Source: Pseudomonadota bacterium
Lineage (GTDB): Bacteria > Pseudomonadota > Gammaproteobacteria > Burkholderiales > Sulfuriferulaceae
DNA: 64,000 bases
Reading direction: 5' to 3'
NCBI GenBank assembly: GCA_021795395.1
Contig: JAJYPN010000009.1
Location: 21,541 to 85,540, forward strand
Each line of letters opens with the position of its first letter. Position 1 is the first letter of the stretch. A program made the translations under genes and the position numbers. Shown here in pieces: positions 48,436 to 58,743 of this stretch. Under the pieces are notes generated by a model. It had not been told where the DNA came from. It did no database searches and worked only from the letters and a program-made list of their open reading frames with translations.

Positions 48436-49460
48436 TTCTGCACCTTTTTGTGGCCGTAGACCGGCGGTTGCGTATAGGCGTCGATCAGCGGCACCGCAAT
48501 GTTCATCAGCAATACGGCAAAGGCGACGCCGTCGGGATAGCCGCCGAATTCACGGATGAGAAAGATGAGCAAGCCGATTGCGGCGCCGAAGATAAGCTTG
48601 CCTCTGGGCGTCGTAGCACCCGATATCGGATCGGTAGCGATGAAAAATGCGCCCAGGATGGTACCGCCGGCGACCAGATGAAACCAGGCGCCCGCATAAT
48701 GTTGAGGATCGATGAAGTGAAAGACAGCGGCGACGAGCGCGAGAGCTGTTAGCAGGGCCAGCGGAATATGCCAGGTGATAATGCGGGTCAGCCATAAATA
48801 GACGCCACCCAGCAGGAACATCAGCGCGACGGTTTCGCTGCCCTTGCCGGCGAAATAGCCGAATATGGGCATTTGTTCAATAGCAGCGACGGAACGGTGC
48901 AGTTGTAATTGCGTGCGCAGCGTGTCGAGCGGCGTGGCACTGCTGATCGCGTCGATTTTTTCGCCGGCGGGCAAGGTATCGCTGAAAATGAAATGCGCTG
49001 TGTCAGCCAGATTCAAATGGTGTCCGGCCAGCGCCAGCGGTGCCGGCCAGTGTGTCATCTGTACGGGAAAGGAAATGATCAGCACGGCGTAGCCTACCAT
49101 CGCCGGATTGAATATATTGTTGCCCAGACCGCCGTATAAATGTTTGGCGACGATAATGGCAAAAAATACGCCGGCCACGGTGAGCCACCACGGTGCAATA
49201 GGCGGTATCGACAACGCCAGCAGCCATGCCGTAACCAGCGCGCTACCATCCATCAGGACCGGCCGGACCGGCCAGCCGCGCATCGCGACGGCCGCCGCCT
49301 CGAAAATCAGCGCGGCGATACTGGCGACACCCAGGCTGATCAGAATCGCCGGACCAAAATACCAGACGTAAGCGGCAATACCGGGAATCAGCGCGAGCAT
49401 CACCTTGAGCATGATGACGGATACGCTGCTTTGTTCGCGGATATATGGAGAAGATAACAT
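48432..49460 (-). CDS. rnfD: Rnf complex subunit D
   Basis: Integral membrane subunit with about nine helices and a covalent FMN, 342 residues. The flavinylation motif is DPISGATTPRGKLI. The N terminus (SSPYIREQSSVSVIMLKVML) and the stretch RPVLMDGSALVTAWLLALSIPP are family typical, and HLYGGLGNNIFNPAMVGYA is the conserved loop. It begins 21 bases after rnfC and overlaps rnfG by 4 bases. No clear ribosome-binding site is seen, suggesting coupling. Confidence 0.94.
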   Translation of the reverse strand: MLSSPYIREQSSVSVIMLKVMLALIPGIAAYVWYFGPAILISLGVASIAALIFEAAAVAMRGWPVRPVLMDGSALVTAWLLALSIPPIAPWWLTVAGVFFAIIVAKHLYGGLGNNIFNPAMVGYAVLIISFPVQMTHWPAPLALAGHHLNLADTAHFIFSDTLPAGEKIDAISSATPLDTLRTQLQLHRSVAAIEQMPIFGYFAGKGSETVALMFLLGGVYLWLTRIITWHIPLALLTALALVAAVFHFIDPQHYAGAWFHLVAGGTILGAFFIATDPISGATTPRGKLIFGAAIGLLIFLIREFGGYPDGVAFAVLLMNIAVPLIDAYTQPPVYGHKKVQK

Positions 49461-49481
49461 GATAGGAGTCGGGTTTGTCCC

Positions 49482-51035
49482 TTATTTTGTGGAGGGATGG
49501 TTATTCACGTTGTCGGCTTGCTGGATTTTGGCACGCTCGATAGCAGCCTGTATTGCCGCTTTTTTCGCATCGTCGGCGGGCCTCGCCGGCGCATCGCTGG
49601 TTTTGACGGCCGCTTTCATGGCCAGTTTTTCGGCGCGCTCGCGCTGTTCGCGTTCTATGCGCATTAATCGCGATTCGTGACGGCTGCGGGCGTGATCGGC
49701 TGCTTGCTGTTCTTTTTCCCTGGCGGAAATTTCGCTTTTGGCATAACGGTAATATTGCACCAGCGGGATATGACTGGGACAGACGTAGCTGCAGCAACCG
49801 CATTCGATACAATCGAACAGCTGGTAATCCTGGGCCTTATCGAAATTTTTGCTGCGCGCATGCCAGTATAATTCCTGCGGTTGCAATTCGGCTGGGCAGG
49901 CGTCGGCGCAGCGGGTGCAGCGTATGCACGGCAGCGCTCGCGGTGGTGGCGGAAACAGCCGGTCGGATTTCACCAGGATGCAATTGGTGGCTTTGACAAC
50001 CGGTATCTCGGTCTGGGCGAGCTCGATTCCCATCATTGGTCCGCCCATCAGATATCCCGTAACCGGTTCCGGCGCATCGCCCGCCAGCGCCAGCAATTCC
50101 TGGATCGGTGTGCCGATCAACGCGTCGAAATTCTGCGCCCGGCCAACGTTACCGGTTACCGTGACGACGCGGGAAATCAGCGGTTCGCCGTGATTGATCG
50201 CGCGGTGCACAGCGTAGGCGGTGCCGACATTGAACGTGGCGACGCCGATATCGGTAGAGCGGCCCCCCGACGGTACTTCGCGACCGGTAATGAGTTTGAT
50301 CATCTGTTTCGCGCCGCCGCTGGGGTAGAGCGTCGGTACGACAATGATTTCCACCGGAAAGTCACAGTTCCGCGCGGCTTCCCGCATGGCGGCGATAGCC
50401 TCGGGTTTGTTGTCTTCGATTCCGGCCAGTACGGTATCCGCATGCAGCATGCAGCGCATGATGGCGGCGCCTTGCAATACTTCGGCGGCGCGTTCGCGCA
50501 TGGTCATGTCGTCGCAACTGATCCAGGGCTCGCATTCGCCGCCGTTCAGAAGCAGTGTTTTAACCGCTCCCGCTGCACCGGGATTGAGTTTGATGAATGT
50601 CGGAAATGCTGCGCCTCCCAGTCCGGCGATGCCCATGTCGCGCAAATGATTGCGCAGGGTACTGATATTGGTGGTGCGATAATCGACGGCGATGCGTTCT
50701 ATCCATTCATCTTTGCCGTCGGCGGTAATATGGATGCAGGGATCGCTCAGTCCGGAGGGATGCGGTACGGGATGCAGGGCAATGGCGGTAACGGTGCCGG
50801 AAGTCGGGGCATGCGCCGCTACCGAGATATAACCGTCGGCTTTGGCGATGATCTGCCCTTTGCGTACACGATCGCCAACGGCGACGCACGGTCTGGCAGG
50901 TTCGCCGATGTGCTGGCGCAACGGCACGAAAACCTGCTGCGGAATCGGCGCAACGCGAATCGGAGATTGCGTGGAAACCTGTTTGTTTTCCTCAGGATGC
51001 ACACCCCCGTGAAAATTCTGGATAGGATGAGTCAT
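49482..51035 (-). CDS. rnfC: Rnf complex subunit C (NADH-binding, iron-sulfur)
   Basis: 517 residues. The NADH/FMN-binding Nqo1-like part has GLGGAAFPTFIKL and NGGECEPWISCDDMTMRE. Two 4Fe-4S clusters are coordinated by CIRCTRCADACP (C370, C373, C376, C380) and CIECGCCSYVCP (C409, C412, C415, C419). A charged, Ala- and Lys-rich C-terminal tail follows (about 430-517). ATG 51035 was chosen because the conserved Rnf N terminus HPIQNFHGGVHPEENK starts there; longer in-frame starts run into rnfB and are not conserved. Confidence 0.93.
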   Translation of the reverse strand: MTHPIQNFHGGVHPEENKQVSTQSPIRVAPIPQQVFVPLRQHIGEPARPCVAVGDRVRKGQIIAKADGYISVAAHAPTSGTVTAIALHPVPHPSGLSDPCIHITADGKDEWIERIAVDYRTTNISTLRNHLRDMGIAGLGGAAFPTFIKLNPGAAGAVKTLLLNGGECEPWISCDDMTMRERAAEVLQGAAIMRCMLHADTVLAGIEDNKPEAIAAMREAARNCDFPVEIIVVPTLYPSGGAKQMIKLITGREVPSGGRSTDIGVATFNVGTAYAVHRAINHGEPLISRVVTVTGNVGRAQNFDALIGTPIQELLALAGDAPEPVTGYLMGGPMMGIELAQTEIPVVKATNCILVKSDRLFPPPPRALPCIRCTRCADACPAELQPQELYWHARSKNFDKAQDYQLFDCIECGCCSYVCPSHIPLVQYYRYAKSEISAREKEQQAADHARSRHESRLMRIEREQRERAEKLAMKAAVKTSDAPARPADDAKKAAIQAAIERAKIQQADNVNNHPSTK

Positions 51036-51043
51036 GGTCGGTT

Positions 51044-51595
51044 TCAATGAAGTGCTTTTAACGGTATCAGAGGATATTTCCATTTCCAGGTAGCGACATT
51101 TTCCGCAATCGGTACCATGCTGATGCAATCGACCGGGCAGGGCGCTACGCAAAGCTCGCAACCGGTACATTCGCTGGCGATCACGGTATGCATCTGTTTC
51201 GCCGCACCGAGTATGGCGTCGACCGGGCACGCCTGTATGCAGAGCGTACAGCCTATGCAGATGTTTTCGTCGATGACGGCCAGCGATTTGGGTTTCGGTT
51301 CACCGTGTTCGGCATTGAGCGGCTTGAATTCGACACCCATCAATGCCGCTAGCTTGCGTATGCCCTCTTCGCCGCCGGGCGGGCATTGATTGATATCCGC
51401 CTTGCCGGTGGCCATGGCCTCGGCATAGGGTTTGCAGCCGGGAAATCCGCATTGTCCGCATTGAGTTTGCGGCAGGATCGCGTCGATCTGCTCGACCATC
51501 GGATCTTCCTTGACCTTGAATCTTACCGCGGCGTAACCGAGCGCGGCTCCCAGCAATATCGCCAGGCCAGACATGACCAGGATGGCGGAAAGCAC
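51044..51595 (-). CDS. rnfB: Rnf complex subunit B (ferredoxin-like)
   Basis: Iron-sulfur subunit of 183 residues. An N-terminal membrane helix (residues 3-25) anchors it. The 4Fe-4S domain has [17 protein letters not shown]...C, and two ferredoxin-type clusters follow: [16 protein letters not shown] and [16 protein letters not shown]. Order, length and start are standard. One base separates it from rnfA and eight from rnfC's start. Confidence 0.95.
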   Translation of the reverse strand: MLSAILVMSGLAILLGAALGYAAVRFKVKEDPMVEQIDAILPQTQCGQCGFPGCKPYAEAMATGKADINQCPPGGEEGIRKLAALMGVEFKPLNAEHGEPKPKSLAVIDENICIGCTLCIQACPVDAILGAAKQMHTVIASECTGCELCVAPCPVDCISMVPIAENVATWKWKYPLIPLKALH

Positions 51596-51596
51596 T

Positions 51597-52178
51597 CTAC
51601 TTTACCATTCCGGCAAAACCCATGAACGCGAGGCTCATGATACCCGCCGTGACCATCGCGATGCTGCTGCCGCGAAACGCAGCCGGCATGTCTGCGCCGT
51701 CCAGCCGTTCGCGGATGCCGGCGAATAAAATCAGCACCAGCGTAAAACCGACGGAGCCGCCAAAGCCGAAAAACAGCGATTGCGTAAAATTATGCTGCGC
51801 CTGCACATTCAGTAAGGGAATACCCAATACGGCGCAGTTGGTAGTAATCAGCGGCAAATAGATTCCCAATACCCGAAACAGCACAGGACTGGTTTTGCGC
51901 ACGAACATTTCGGTAAAGCCGACGATGCCGGCAATGACGACGATAAACGACAGGGTACGCAGATAGCTTAATTCCGTGCCGAGCAGATAGTGATTGATCA
52001 AATAGCTGGTTCCCGATCCCAGCGTCAGCACGAATGTGGTGGCCGCGCCCATGCCGATGGCGGTTTCCAGCTTTTTGGAAACGCCCATGAACGGGCACAA
52101 GCCCAGGATTTTGGACATGATGATGTTATTGACGAATACAGTGCCGATCAGGATGAGCAGATAGCTTTGCAGTGTCAT
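51597..52178 (-). CDS. rnfA: Rnf complex subunit A
   Basis: Integral membrane subunit, 193 residues (typical for RnfA), six membrane helices. Family motifs: [53 protein letters not shown] sequence ([18 protein letters not shown]) and [20 protein letters not shown]. The start ATG 52178 was chosen because conservation begins with [12 protein letters not shown]; a longer ORF adds six poor residues. First gene of the rnfABCDGE operon. Confidence 0.95.
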   Translation of the reverse strand: MTLQSYLLILIGTVFVNNIIMSKILGLCPFMGVSKKLETAIGMGAATTFVLTLGSGTSYLINHYLLGTELSYLRTLSFIVVIAGIVGFTEMFVRKTSPVLFRVLGIYLPLITTNCAVLGIPLLNVQAQHNFTQSLFFGFGGSVGFTLVLILFAGIRERLDGADMPAAFRGSSIAMVTAGIMSLAFMGFAGMVK

Positions 52179-52239
52179 GATAGCTTGCCTGTGCATAAAG
52201 ATACATTATTATCCTAGAAACCACGCCTGACCGCCATTT

Positions 52240-54054
52240 TTATTTGGAAAGCGCCGGTACGGACTGAGTTTGCTGCAAGGCGGTACCGGGTAGGAATAAT
52301 TCATCGCGAGAAGGTTCCACCGGCGGTTGATAATCGATCTGCTGTACTACGATACCACCGGGCAAAGTGGGTGCAGGCCCGGGATATAAGACCCGATTGA
52401 GAGCGTTGACTACGGTACGCCATGTTCGTGCGGCCCGATTGCCGTTGACATTCAGGGTCTTGCGATCGGTATTGCCCATCCATACCGCGACGGTGACTTT
52501 TCCCGTAGAGCCGACACACCATTGCTGAGTATCGTCCTCTGCTTCGGCATACGAAGCATAGCCGTCGATTCCTGGGATGGCGCTACCGCCGTGTGCGGAC
52601 CGATCGGCGAGTATATTGCCGACTATGGCGCTCGCATCGGCCGACAGTATGGTCTGCGCGTTCTCCAGACCGCCGATGCGCAAGCTGGCCATCCGGTAGA
52701 CACCATGATTGGCCAGCGTCTGGTATGCGTTGGCCAGATCGAGCAGGCTGGATTCCGCCTGCAAGGGTACGGCAGGATCGGGAACATGCAGCGCCAGCGC
52801 TTGCAGGCGGCTGATGAAATCGTCCGCAGAAATCCTGTCCAGCACTTGCGCCGCCGGAACGGCGAGACCCTCTCCCAAGGCGAAACGCGCACTGACCCAC
52901 AGCGGTGTAGAGGCGTCGTTTATGTAACCGGGATACGTATTCGGTACGGAAATCGGAACGGGAGTACCGTTCAGAACGGTTGCCGCTGTTATCCTGCGCT
53001 GCTCTATCGCCAGTTCGTACAGAAATGGCTGTGCAAGCGTATCGATCGGCCGCGCTACGGTAATCTGGTCTGCCGCCATCGGTTCATTGCCGCGCGCATT
53101 GGCATAAGCCAGAATCTCCGCCGTACTGTTCTTGAGAATAACGATAGCGCCGGCGCCGATTTTCGGCGAGCGCTTCAGTTGGGTTTGCAGCGAGTTCAAT
53201 GCCATTTTTTGTATCTTGATATTTATACTGGTGACCAGGCGTTCGCTGGGAGCCGTAAGATATTGTTCAGCCAGATCGGGGGCCAGCGTAACACCTGAAG
53301 GAACTTCCGGATGGCCTGTGAGGCTGTTGTAGGCCAGATTGCTGATAGTTGCACAACTGGGCCCGGGCGGCTTCATGTGTAACGCGACGCCGCAGGCACG
53401 GGCGGCTACTTTAGCGGGTTTCGCATTCGGACCGCGTAACAGAGCAGCGAGGATAGAAGCCTGCGCGGCATCGATCGCGGCGGGAGCGACATGGAATAGA
53501 GCCTGTGACGCCGCATTGATGCCGGATAAATCAGACCGAAACGTAACCAGATTAAGATAGGTATCGAGGATTTGCGCTTTGCTCCAATGTTTTTCCAGGG
53601 CGTCTGCTTCCCGGATTTGCTGCCATTTTTGCGCATACGTGCGGCCCCCTACGTTGCGGGCCAGGGTTTTGTCCAGTAGTCCGGCCAGCTGCATGGTCAG
53701 GGTGGAGGCGCCGCGATGCGTATCGTAACGCAGATTTTCCCAGGCGGCGCCGACAAAAGCGCGCCAATCGACTCCATGATGCTGAAAGAAGCGCCGGTCC
53801 TCCGATACCAGCAGCGCTTGTTGCATGGCAGGAGAAAGTTCATCGAGCGCAACCCATGGCAAACGCTGCTCGCTGCGGTCCAGTTGCAGCATCTGCAGTA
53901 TTTTGTCGTGGCGGTCCAGCAGGACGGCATAAGAAGATCGATGAGCAGCCCGAACTTGCTGAAAATCGGGCAAGCTTGCAGCGAAAGCCGTCTGGTAGTC
54001 CAGAAGACTGCCTGATAACAGTATAACAGCCGCTAGCCGAGCGCCAGAACGCAT
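52240..54054 (-). CDS. PbpC-like peptidoglycan glycosyltransferase with degenerate transpeptidase domain
   Basis: A 604-residue protein with a signal-peptide-like start ([15 protein letters not shown]). The family 51 glycosyltransferase domain (about 70-230) is intact: [14 protein letters not shown] (catalytic-type E85) and [11 protein letters not shown]. The transpeptidase domain aligns poorly at its catalytic sites: the S-x-x-K region (PGSTLKPF in PbpC) reads PIDTLAQPF, so the catalytic lysine is replaced, and the K-T/S-G motif region is not recognisable. A penicillin-type cross-linking activity is therefore doubtful. It overlaps pyrD by 22 bases, an odd operon. It is shorter than typical PbpC (~770). 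Confidence 0.75.
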   Translation of the reverse strand: MRSGARLAAVILLSGSLLDYQTAFAASLPDFQQVRAAHRSSYAVLLDRHDKILQMLQLDRSEQRLPWVALDELSPAMQQALLVSEDRRFFQHHGVDWRAFVGAAWENLRYDTHRGASTLTMQLAGLLDKTLARNVGGRTYAQKWQQIREADALEKHWSKAQILDTYLNLVTFRSDLSGINAASQALFHVAPAAIDAAQASILAALLRGPNAKPAKVAARACGVALHMKPPGPSCATISNLAYNSLTGHPEVPSGVTLAPDLAEQYLTAPSERLVTSINIKIQKMALNSLQTQLKRSPKIGAGAIVILKNSTAEILAYANARGNEPMAADQITVARPIDTLAQPFLYELAIEQRRITAATVLNGTPVPISVPNTYPGYINDASTPLWVSARFALGEGLAVPAAQVLDRISADDFISRLQALALHVPDPAVPLQAESSLLDLANAYQTLANHGVYRMASLRIGGLENAQTILSADASAIVGNILADRSAHGGSAIPGIDGYASYAEAEDDTQQWCVGSTGKVTVAVWMGNTDRKTLNVNGNRAARTWRTVVNALNRVLYPGPAPTLPGGIVVQQIDYQPPVEPSRDELFLPGTALQQTQSVPALSK

Positions 54055-55043
54055 TCTCGGACCAGTTGCGGGCCGCGATAGATCAGACCGCTATAAAGCT
54101 GTACCAGACGTGCGCCGGCTTCGATTTTGGCGGTAGCATCGGCACCGTTTACTATCCCGCCGGCACCGATCACCGGAATTTCGCCGGCGAGAGCCTGAAC
54201 GAGTTTTTTTACGACTTGCGTCGAAGCTTCGGTTAGCGGCGCGCCGGAAAGACCACCGGTTTCGTCGGCGTGGGGCAGATGTTCGATGCCCTTGCGCGCG
54301 AGCGTGGTATTGGTGGCGATGACGCCGTCGATCCGGTAGCGTCTGAGCAGTGAGGCGATTTCGGTCAAGGCCTCATCGGACAGATCGGGAGCGATTTTGA
54401 GCGTTAGCGGGACGTAACGGCCATGCAATTGAGCGAGCCGGGTCTGTTCGGTTTTCAGTTTGTCCAACAAATCCGCCAGCGCCTCGCCTGCTTGCAGATC
54501 GCGCAGATTCTTTGTGTTGGGCGATGAGATATTGACCGTCACGTAACTGGCGTGCGGATATACCGTCGCCAGACAGTGCAAATAATCATCGGCCGCGCGA
54601 GCGATAGGAGTATCGAAATTCTTGCCTATGTTAATGCCTAGCACCCCTTTGAATTCCGCCGCCTGTACATTGCGCACGAGTTGCTCAACGCCGTCGTTGT
54701 TGAACCCCATGCGATTGATGATCGCCTGCGCCCGCGGAAGGCGGAACAGGCGCGGCTTGGGATTGCCCGCTTGCGGGCGCGGCGTGACCGTGCCGATTTC
54801 GATGAAGCCGAATCCCAGCACCGCCAGTGCGTCGATGTACGCGCCATTCTTGTCTAGCCCGGCGGCGAGCCCGACGCCGTTGGGAAAACGCAAGCCCATC
54901 GTCTCGATGGATTTGCCCGTTACCGGCTGGACGATGACATTGCTCAACCCCAGCTTGTGAACCAAATTTAATCCGGTCAGGGTGAGATGATGCGCGGTTT
55001 CGGCGTCGAGCTGGAACAGTAGCGGTCGGAGTAGGGAATACAT
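54033..55043 (-). CDS. pyrD: Dihydroorotate dehydrogenase (quinone), class 2
   Basis: Oxidises dihydroorotate to orotate, passing electrons to quinone; membrane-associated. 336 residues, standard length. The N-terminal amphipathic region [19 protein letters not shown] marks class 2. FMN and substrate motifs: [50 protein letters not shown] (catalytic serine in NISSPNT), and [20 protein letters not shown]. Its end overlaps the PbpC-like gene by 22 bases, so the two are co-transcribed. Confidence 0.97.
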   Translation of the reverse strand: MYSLLRPLLFQLDAETAHHLTLTGLNLVHKLGLSNVIVQPVTGKSIETMGLRFPNGVGLAAGLDKNGAYIDALAVLGFGFIEIGTVTPRPQAGNPKPRLFRLPRAQAIINRMGFNNDGVEQLVRNVQAAEFKGVLGINIGKNFDTPIARAADDYLHCLATVYPHASYVTVNISSPNTKNLRDLQAGEALADLLDKLKTEQTRLAQLHGRYVPLTLKIAPDLSDEALTEIASLLRRYRIDGVIATNTTLARKGIEHLPHADETGGLSGAPLTEASTQVVKKLVQALAGEIPVIGAGGIVNGADATAKIEAGARLVQLYSGLIYRGPQLVRECVLALG

Positions 55044-55109
55044 GCACTCATTTTAGCGTATTGCCGACGAAATACATATTGGTGCGACGGCATGAGGTCA
55101 ATGCAAAAC

Positions 55110-55291
55110 GTAATGGAATGGTAACTAATCTGATATATCCGATAACAGCACATATTTCCTGAACATGGTGGACGGGCAACGGCACTGCGTCTGTTTGTGC
55201 CAGAATGGCGCCACCAAGAATGGCTACCGCCTTCACGCAATAGTGCGCAGCCATTTGAAGTAAGGTGTATCAGTAAATCTCGCCGCTTCAT
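55110..55291 (-). pseudogene. hicA: Frameshifted hicA toxin gene
   Basis: HicA mRNA-interferase fold at the start: MKRRDLLIHLTSNGCALLRE, then GGSHSWWRHSGTNRRSAV, with the catalytic-type histidine in GGSHS. Immediately after this, near 55173-55176, the frame shifts: the family continuation (ICAVIGYIRL-type) is found in another frame (HHVQEICAVIGYIRL). The remaining ORF has no HicA character. One extra base in GTCCACC would explain it. The start is in an ATGA overlap with hicB. The toxin is presumably dead. Confidence 0.75.
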
Positions 55292-55500
55292 ATGGCTATT
55301 GAAAGCTCTTCAAAATCATAGCCTACGGCTTCCAGCGCCTCGGCACGATTTAATTCGATGGCCTCAGCTAAAGTTTCCCGTAGTGACTTTAATAATCCTT
55401 CACGCGACGATTCCTGACAATTCACGCCAGGAATTTCTTCAATCCAGCCTATCCAACTTTCGGCTTCGTGTTTGATTACTGCAGTGTAGTTTGAATTCAT
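55288..55500 (-). CDS. hicB: HicB-family antitoxin (short form)
   Basis: A 70-residue HicB-like protein: YTAVIKHEAESWIGWIEEIP, then GVNCQESSREGLLKSLRETL and AEAIELNRAEAL, the family pattern (W-I-G-W-x-EE-PGVN-x-Q-x-x-SR-x-EL). GGAGA lies before the ATG 55500. It lacks the C-terminal DNA-binding helix found in longer HicB. The upstream-antitoxin, overlapping-toxin order is that of reversed hicBA operons. The toxin gene next to it is frameshifted. Confidence 0.88.
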   Translation of the reverse strand: MNSNYTAVIKHEAESWIGWIEEIPGVNCQESSREGLLKSLRETLAEAIELNRAEALEAVGYDFEELSIAI

Positions 55501-55723
55501 GATTCGATCTCCTTGATCTGCATCATAGAAAAAATTGCAAGCTATTTTAACGCTTAGCGAACCTCATGCTGAAGCACATTCGTCACTGCGTTCCTGAAAC
55601 TGCACAACAAGCTTTCCCGCGCTCGATTCTATTTGTTTACATCGCTTCCTTAAACTGCCGGATGCATTGTTGTCTTGCGAACCTGCTTCATGTTAATTGT
55701 GGCAGAGAAGGCGATAAGCGGAA

Positions 55724-58666
55724 CTATTTCTTCGCAGTCCGACGCAGCCGCGACAGCAGACGTCTGGCCAGTTCGCCGAACAGCTCGGTCTGGGTCGGAT
55801 GCGGATGAATGGCTTGCGCGACCTGCGTCAGGGTCAGCCCGGCCGACACCATCATGACCGCTTCGCCGATCAGGGTGTCGGTGTGTTCGGTGAGGAAGTG
55901 TACGCCGATGATCTTTTGGCTGGATTTGTCGGCGACGAGTTTGATCAGGCCGTGCGTTTCGCCGGTGATCATGGCTTTGGCGTCGATACTCATCGGCATT
56001 TTGGCTTCGACGGCATCGATGCCGCGGGCTTTGGCCTGGGCGCCGGACAAGCCGACGAATCCGGCTTGCGGGCGGCTGAAGGTGACGCCGCAATCCATAT
56101 CCTGCCGGTAATGCCGTTCTTCGCCGAGCAGGTTGCCGGCGGCGACGCGGCCCTGGGTAGCGGCGGTGTGCGCGAGCATGTAACCGCCGATGACGTCGCC
56201 TACAGCGTAAATATGCGCGTTGCTGGTGCGGCCGCGGGTATCGACCTTGATGGCGGCGCCGTCGAGATCGACCTTCGCCGCAGCCAGGTTGAGTCTGCCG
56301 GTTTCGGGGCGTTTGCCGGTAGCCATGAGGACGTAATCGCAGGCGAACTGTTGCGCATTGCCTTCCGCGTCGGCGTAGTCGACTTGCATGGCGCCCGGTT
56401 TGCCGCTGATCCGGGCGATTTTCGCGCCGGTAACGACGGTCAGTTCGGTACGGAGTAGTTCGGTGAGTTGTTTGGCGATCTCGTCTTCCATTTCAGCCAG
56501 TATGCGGTCTTTGGCTTCGAGGATCAGAATTTCCGCACCGAAGTCGCGGAAGATCTGCGCCATTTCGACGCCGATGACGCCGCCGCCGATGATCGCCATT
56601 TTTTTGGGCGGGGCAGGCAAATCCCAGATGGTGTCCGAAGTGATGACGCCGCCATTGGTCAGGCCGTCCTGCGCGCCGGGGATAGGCGGCACGAAGGGCG
56701 GCGCGCCGGTCGCGACGACCGCAGCGCCGAAGCGGAGTTGATACGCCTCGCCTTGCAGTGGCTGGATAGCGAGCGTGTGTTCGTCAATGAACGAAGCGAA
56801 CCCTTCGCGGACATCGATTTTGACGCCTTTGTCGGTTTTGAGGGCGAGTTCGCCGCGCGTCTGCAATATGTTTTTGCGGTGCCGTTCCAGTATCGCCCAG
56901 TCCAGCGTCGCGGCGGCGGTGCCATTGACGCCTTTGTCGGCGTCGTGGGCGCGGTCGCGGATCAGGTCGGCGCTATGCCGCCAGGCCTTGGACGGGATGC
57001 AGCCGCGCCACAGGCATTCGCCGCCCGGTAGCGGCGCGTTGTTGATCATGGCGACTTTGACGCCGTGTTCGATCAGGTCGCGCGCGCAGTCTTCGCCGCC
57101 GGGACCGCCGCCGATGACGATGACCGGGAAATCCCAGTCGCCTTCGGGAATCGGCGAGGGGGCTGCGACGCTCATCCAGCTTTCGGGCTGCTCGATAATC
57201 TGTTTCAGCGCGGACAAATAGGCGGCGACGTGCGCGCCGTTCACCACGCGGTGATCGGCGGTGATGTCGACGGGCATGCCTTCAGGCCCGGTGGCGGCGA
57301 TAGCCATGATCGCCGCGATGCCCGGCGTCGGGATGGCGGTAAAGTGCGCCACGCCGAACATGCCCATGTTGGAAATCGTGAACGTGGGATGCGCGTACTC
57401 CGCCGGAGCCAGCTTGCGGGCGCGGGCGCGGGGCATCAAATTGTGCCATTCGGTTTGCAGCTGTTCCAGCGATTTACGTTCCACTCCGGTCAGGATGGGC
57501 ACCACCAGGCCACCGCCGTCGGCCGCGACGGCGATACCGAAATCGTGTTCGCTGCGTTCGACGATCTTGTCGACCGGCTGATAGCAGTTATTAAGCGACG
57601 GGTGTTTGAGCATCGCCAGCGAGCAGGCTTTGGCGATCGCCACCGTGACCGAGATTTTACGCGCCTTGGCGGCGGCGATCATCCGTTCCGGGCGGATATG
57701 GAAGGTGACGTGAAACGTCGGCATGGTCAAAGCGGCGGTCATCGAATGAGCGACCGCTTTTTCCATCGAAGTCATCGGCCGGCCGCTGCCCGGAACCTCG
57801 ACCTGGGGCAGGGAATGGGCGATGTCGCGCATATTCGGCCGCGCTTGCAGCACGTCATGGGCGACGATGACCTGATTCGGCCCGCTGCCGTGCAGTTTGG
57901 ACAGATTGACGCCGGTCTGCCCGGCGATCTTGCGGGCATACGGCGTAGCAAAACGATCGGCCGGGCGCGGCGCCGGCTTCGCGTTAACATCGCCGACGGG
58001 CTGGGTTTCCGGCGCGCGCGCAGGGGTAATGACGGTACGGTCTTTCTGGTTATGCGCCTCGACGACTTTATGCGAGCTGGAGAGCGTCACTTCAGTTTCG
58101 CTGACGCTGGCGGCATCGGCGACGATAAACGCCATGGGGTGCGCGACTTCGACGGTGCTGCCGACGCCTGCCAGCGGCCCGGACAAATAGCCTTCCTGGA
58201 ATACCTCCACATCCATGATCGCTTTGTCGGTTTCCACGGTGGCGACGATGTCGCCGCGTTTGATGGGGTCGCCTATGGATTTTTCCCAGCTCACGACGAC
58301 GCCTTCGGTCATGGTGTCGGAGAGCTGCGGCATGACGATAGGGCTGCCGGAATGCTGCGGTATCAGTTCCGCTGCCGCAGTTTCGGTCACTTTTTCGCCG
58401 GCGGCGACAATCAGGTCGTTCATGGCGTCGCTGATGTAGCCCATCGCGCCGGAAACCGGCACGGTCGCGCCGATTTCAGCCAGAGGACCTGCCAGGTAAC
58501 CGGCTTTGAACACTTCCACGTCCATGATGGCCTTGTCGGTTTCCACGGTGGCGACGATATCGCCGCGCTCGACCCGGTCGCCGACCTGTTTTTCCCAGCT
58601 GACGACGACACCTTCGGTCATGGTGTCGGAAAGTTGCGGCATGGAGATCACGTAATGTGCTGACAT
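55724..58666 (-). CDS. Fused dihydrolipoamide acetyltransferase (E2) and dihydrolipoamide dehydrogenase (E3) of pyruvate dehydrogenase
   Basis: A 980-residue single polypeptide. Two lipoyl domains (residues 5-80 and 109-184; attachment lysines K45 and K148 in VETDKA) are nearly identical to each other. A Pro/Ala-rich linker, the peripheral subunit-binding domain (ATPYARKIAGQTGVNLSKL, 240-275) and the acetyltransferase core (about 297-495, ending DHRVVNGAHVAAYLSALKQI) follow. Directly after it starts a complete E3: VIVIGGGPGGEDCARDLIE (FAD site), disulfide in GGECLWRGCIPSK (C551/C556), NAD site MAIIGGGVIGVEMAQIF, and the late HPHPTQTELFGEL. AAGGA precedes the start. A longer ORF is spurious. 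It follows the E1 genes. Confidence 0.93.
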   Translation of the reverse strand: MSAHYVISMPQLSDTMTEGVVVSWEKQVGDRVERGDIVATVETDKAIMDVEVFKAGYLAGPLAEIGATVPVSGAMGYISDAMNDLIVAAGEKVTETAAAELIPQHSGSPIVMPQLSDTMTEGVVVSWEKSIGDPIKRGDIVATVETDKAIMDVEVFQEGYLSGPLAGVGSTVEVAHPMAFIVADAASVSETEVTLSSSHKVVEAHNQKDRTVITPARAPETQPVGDVNAKPAPRPADRFATPYARKIAGQTGVNLSKLHGSGPNQVIVAHDVLQARPNMRDIAHSLPQVEVPGSGRPMTSMEKAVAHSMTAALTMPTFHVTFHIRPERMIAAAKARKISVTVAIAKACSLAMLKHPSLNNCYQPVDKIVERSEHDFGIAVAADGGGLVVPILTGVERKSLEQLQTEWHNLMPRARARKLAPAEYAHPTFTISNMGMFGVAHFTAIPTPGIAAIMAIAATGPEGMPVDITADHRVVNGAHVAAYLSALKQIIEQPESWMSVAAPSPIPEGDWDFPVIVIGGGPGGEDCARDLIEHGVKVAMINNAPLPGGECLWRGCIPSKAWRHSADLIRDRAHDADKGVNGTAAATLDWAILERHRKNILQTRGELALKTDKGVKIDVREGFASFIDEHTLAIQPLQGEAYQLRFGAAVVATGAPPFVPPIPGAQDGLTNGGVITSDTIWDLPAPPKKMAIIGGGVIGVEMAQIFRDFGAEILILEAKDRILAEMEDEIAKQLTELLRTELTVVTGAKIARISGKPGAMQVDYADAEGNAQQFACDYVLMATGKRPETGRLNLAAAKVDLDGAAIKVDTRGRTSNAHIYAVGDVIGGYMLAHTAATQGRVAAGNLLGEERHYRQDMDCGVTFSRPQAGFVGLSGAQAKARGIDAVEAKMPMSIDAKAMITGETHGLIKLVADKSSQKIIGVHFLTEHTDTLIGEAVMMVSAGLTLTQVAQAIHPHPTQTELFGELARRLLSRLRRTAKK

Positions 58667-58743
58667 GGATTTAATCCTTACAACGTTGCCGGCCAGGCAG
58701 AAATGACGTGCTTGACCGGCGGATGAGACGGAGGGCGAAAGCG

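Noticed and set aside
57065..58663. 532-codon open frame opposite the E2-E3 gene
   Set aside because: Antisense shadow of the Ala/Gly/Val-rich dehydrogenase coding strand, with D/G/H/R bias and no start context.
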